From NCBI RefSeq assembly GCF_900156315.1, contig NZ_FTNI01000010.1, forward strand, positions 98,680 through 162,679: DNA of 64,000 bases, written 5' to 3'. The DNA comes from Microbispora rosea. Its GTDB lineage: Bacteria > Actinomycetota > Actinomycetes > Streptosporangiales > Streptosporangiaceae. A model generated the notes under the pieces. It saw only the letters and a list, made by a program, of their open reading frames with translations. It did not search any database and was not told the origin of the DNA. The first letter of the stretch is position 1. Each line of letters begins with the position of its first letter. The position numbers and the translations under genes were made by a program. Below are positions 62,646 through 64,000 of this stretch, one piece after another.

Positions 62646-64000
62646 ATGAGCGGTATAGAGCCAGCTGGAGAGGCCGATGCCGACATCTTCGCCAAGATCG
62701 GCGATCTTAGACAGTGCGGTGACATCGCAAATGCCCTACTCTTGGCCCAGAATGTGTATTCAAACGCGCCGAAAAGCGCACAAGCATTCATTGAGCTTTT
62801 GCATTGCCTTATGGCTGCTCATCGGGAGTCCGAGGGCCTCCAGTTGCTCACACAAAAAGCGAAGGATCGGCAAGTTAGCGATCAATTGCTGGCATTGCAT
62901 ATTGCTGTGTTAAGTAGGCTGCGACGATTCGAAGAGGCTATTGCAATCGGCTGCGATGCAATAAAAGAACACCCAGAATGGCGGCTTGTGTGGATAGCGC
63001 TAGGGCGAACATTTCTGGACTCTTCTCGACCGACAGAAGCCTTGCAGTATATAGTTGAAGCCAGGGATAGCACTTGGCACGATTGGCGCGGGGCATACTG
63101 GCACATCGTCGCTCTCACTCGGTTGTGTCGATACGAAGAAGCTGAACGGATTGCTGGGGAACTAATAAGACGTCACCCCACGCAACCGCGAGCATACCTA
63201 GCCCTTGGTGAGGTCCTGATAGAAAGCGGGCACTACGCGCGGGCCATACATTGCCTCGATCACGCTCTGCAGATTCAGCCCTCCAATTCGCAGGCTTGGA
63301 GCGAAAAGATAGAAGCGTTGCGGCGCTCGCGCGATTTTCTTGCGGCCGCAGAGGCGGCAGTTGCAGCGACCGCGCAATGCTCCAACAGTGCTCGGATATT
63401 AGTTGCGACCGCCTGGCTACATAGTGCACAAGACCACGAGGACCAAGCAGTCGAGGAAGTCGAACGCGCCCTGGTCATCGACCCCCGCTACCCATGGGCC
63501 TTACGCAGCCGTATCGTCTTCCTGCGCAGGGCACGGCGCTATCAAGAGGCTCACCAGGCCGCCACCGAAGCGCTCCAACACCACCCCGACGACCCCGACC
63601 TGTACGTCACCATCGCATGGCTACACAGTGCGCAAGGCAACTACGACCAGGCGGTCGCCTCTACCCAACAAGCCTTGACCGTCGACCCCCGCCACTCATG
63701 GGCCTTAAGCAGCCGAATTCTCCTCCTGCGCATGGCACGGCGCTATCAAGAGGCTCACCAGGCCGCTAGCGAAGCGCTGGAACACCACCTCGACGACCCC
63801 GACCTGTACGTCGCCATCGCCTGGCTACACAGTGCGCAAGGCAACTACGACCAGGCGGTCGCCTCTACTCAACAAGCCCTGGCCATCGACCCCCGCCACG
63901 CCGGAGCCTTACGCAGCCGTATCGATTTCCTGCGTTTTGCCTGGCGCTATCAAGAGGCTCACCAGGCCGCTACCGAGGCGCTGCAACACCACCCCGACGA
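62646..64000 (+). CDS. TPR-repeat protein, open at the right edge
   Basis: At least 451 residues of tetratricopeptide helices, with the pattern A-x-A-x(5)-P repeated every 34 residues. ATG 62646 follows GGAAGGG by five bases. The first 235 residues use AT-richer codons than any other gene here (ATA, TTA, CAA, GAA are common). From residue 257 on, 68-residue units recur almost unchanged (WLHSAQGNYDQAVASTQQAL, RRYQEAHQAA). It is likely a scaffold or protein-interaction protein; no catalytic domain is seen in the part present. Confidence 0.85.
   Translation, partial: MSGIEPAGEADADIFAKIGDLRQCGDIANALLLAQNVYSNAPKSAQAFIELLHCLMAAHRESEGLQLLTQKAKDRQVSDQLLALHIAVLSRLRRFEEAIAIGCDAIKEHPEWRLVWIALGRTFLDSSRPTEALQYIVEARDSTWHDWRGAYWHIVALTRLCRYEEAERIAGELIRRHPTQPRAYLALGEVLIESGHYARAIHCLDHALQIQPSNSQAWSEKIEALRRSRDFLAAAEAAVAATAQCSNSARILVATAWLHSAQDHEDQAVEEVERALVIDPRYPWALRSRIVFLRRARRYQEAHQAATEALQHHPDDPDLYVTIAWLHSAQGNYDQAVASTQQALTVDPRHSWALSSRILLLRMARRYQEAHQAASEALEHHLDDPDLYVAIAWLHSAQGNYDQAVASTQQALAIDPRHAGALRSRIDFLRFAWRYQEAHQAATEALQHHPD
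63414..64000 (+). repeat. Tandem 204-bp repeats inside the TPR gene
   Basis: Units begin at 63414, 63618 and 63822, the last cut by the window edge. Each encodes 68 residues, equal to two TPR motifs. The second and third units are almost identical; the first has drifted in its 5' half. Further copies probably follow beyond the edge. Confidence 0.85.

Noticed and set aside
60454..64000. Integrated element attached to tRNA-Tyr
   Set aside because: No integrase, excisionase or second copy of the tRNA 3' end is visible up to the right edge; the composition change alone is not enough.
63414..64000. CRISPR-like array
   Set aside because: The 204-bp units are coding, in frame and directly adjacent without spacers.

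Overview
The window is high-GC DNA with many GTG starts, GTGA/ATGA start-stop overlaps and actinobacterial families: a nitrate-sensing (NIT) histidine kinase, WXG100-like proteins, a gamma-alpha-fused 2-oxoacid:ferredoxin oxidoreductase (Kor), and TPR regulators. It is a chromosomal segment of an actinomycete. A Streptosporangiales-type genome (Nonomuraea, Microbispora, Streptosporangium and relatives) is my best guess; the sequence does not prove the genus.

Layout. (1) 1-4249: the 5' part of a NIT-domain histidine kinase that runs off the left edge, a DMT exporter with a GntR/FCD regulator and a likely GntR operator, and one small unknown gene. (2) 4250-34812: about 30 kb of cell-surface glycan biosynthesis. 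It holds a polyprenyl-phosphate sugar-1-phosphate transferase, dTDP-rhamnose genes (rmlA, rmlB, rmlD, two rmlC-like cupins), a TagA/WecG glycosyltransferase, three GT2 glycosyltransferases, a Wzx-type flippase, two chain-length-type membrane proteins, a Wzy/ligase-type polymerase and an acyltransferase. It also holds three methyltransferases, two Fe(II)/2-oxoglutarate-type dioxygenases and two secreted beta-helix proteins. Inside it is a tightly coupled six-gene sub-operon (12932-18850): C-methyltransferase, sugar nucleotidyltransferase, PIG-L deacetylase, epimerase, DUF4910 protein and a duplicated Cys-rich protein. This is the best candidate for an uncharacterised sugar or lipid modification pathway. 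(3) 34915-52544: korAB (minus strand) diverge from a second-type complex I cluster, nuoA-B-C-H-I-J-K-L-M-N, with no nuoD, E, F or G, followed by an HtpX protease. A four-gene minus-strand block (WXG100-like protein, 660-residue protein, lipoprotein, helix-hairpin-helix membrane protein) sits between nuoH and nuoI.

(4) 52569-60305: a polar amino-acid ABC importer operon; an MFS exporter - YceI - MarR operon with a clear promoter/operator; a YajQ-family protein; and a GNAT acetyltransferase. (5) 60454-64000: tRNA-Tyr, then a more irregular region with a small unknown gene, a frameshifted and N-terminally truncated TPR regulator remnant, cutA, and a large TPR-repeat gene that runs off the right edge. 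The first half of that TPR gene is clearly less GC-rich than the rest of the window and its last part consists of near-identical 204-bp repeats.

How it fits together: the glycan locus looks like a Wzx/Wzy-type exopolysaccharide pathway making a rhamnose-containing, heavily modified polymer. The kor/nuo region looks like a ferredoxin-linked respiratory module: Kor reduces ferredoxin and a complex I lacking its NADH-oxidising arm may take those electrons. That last link is inference.
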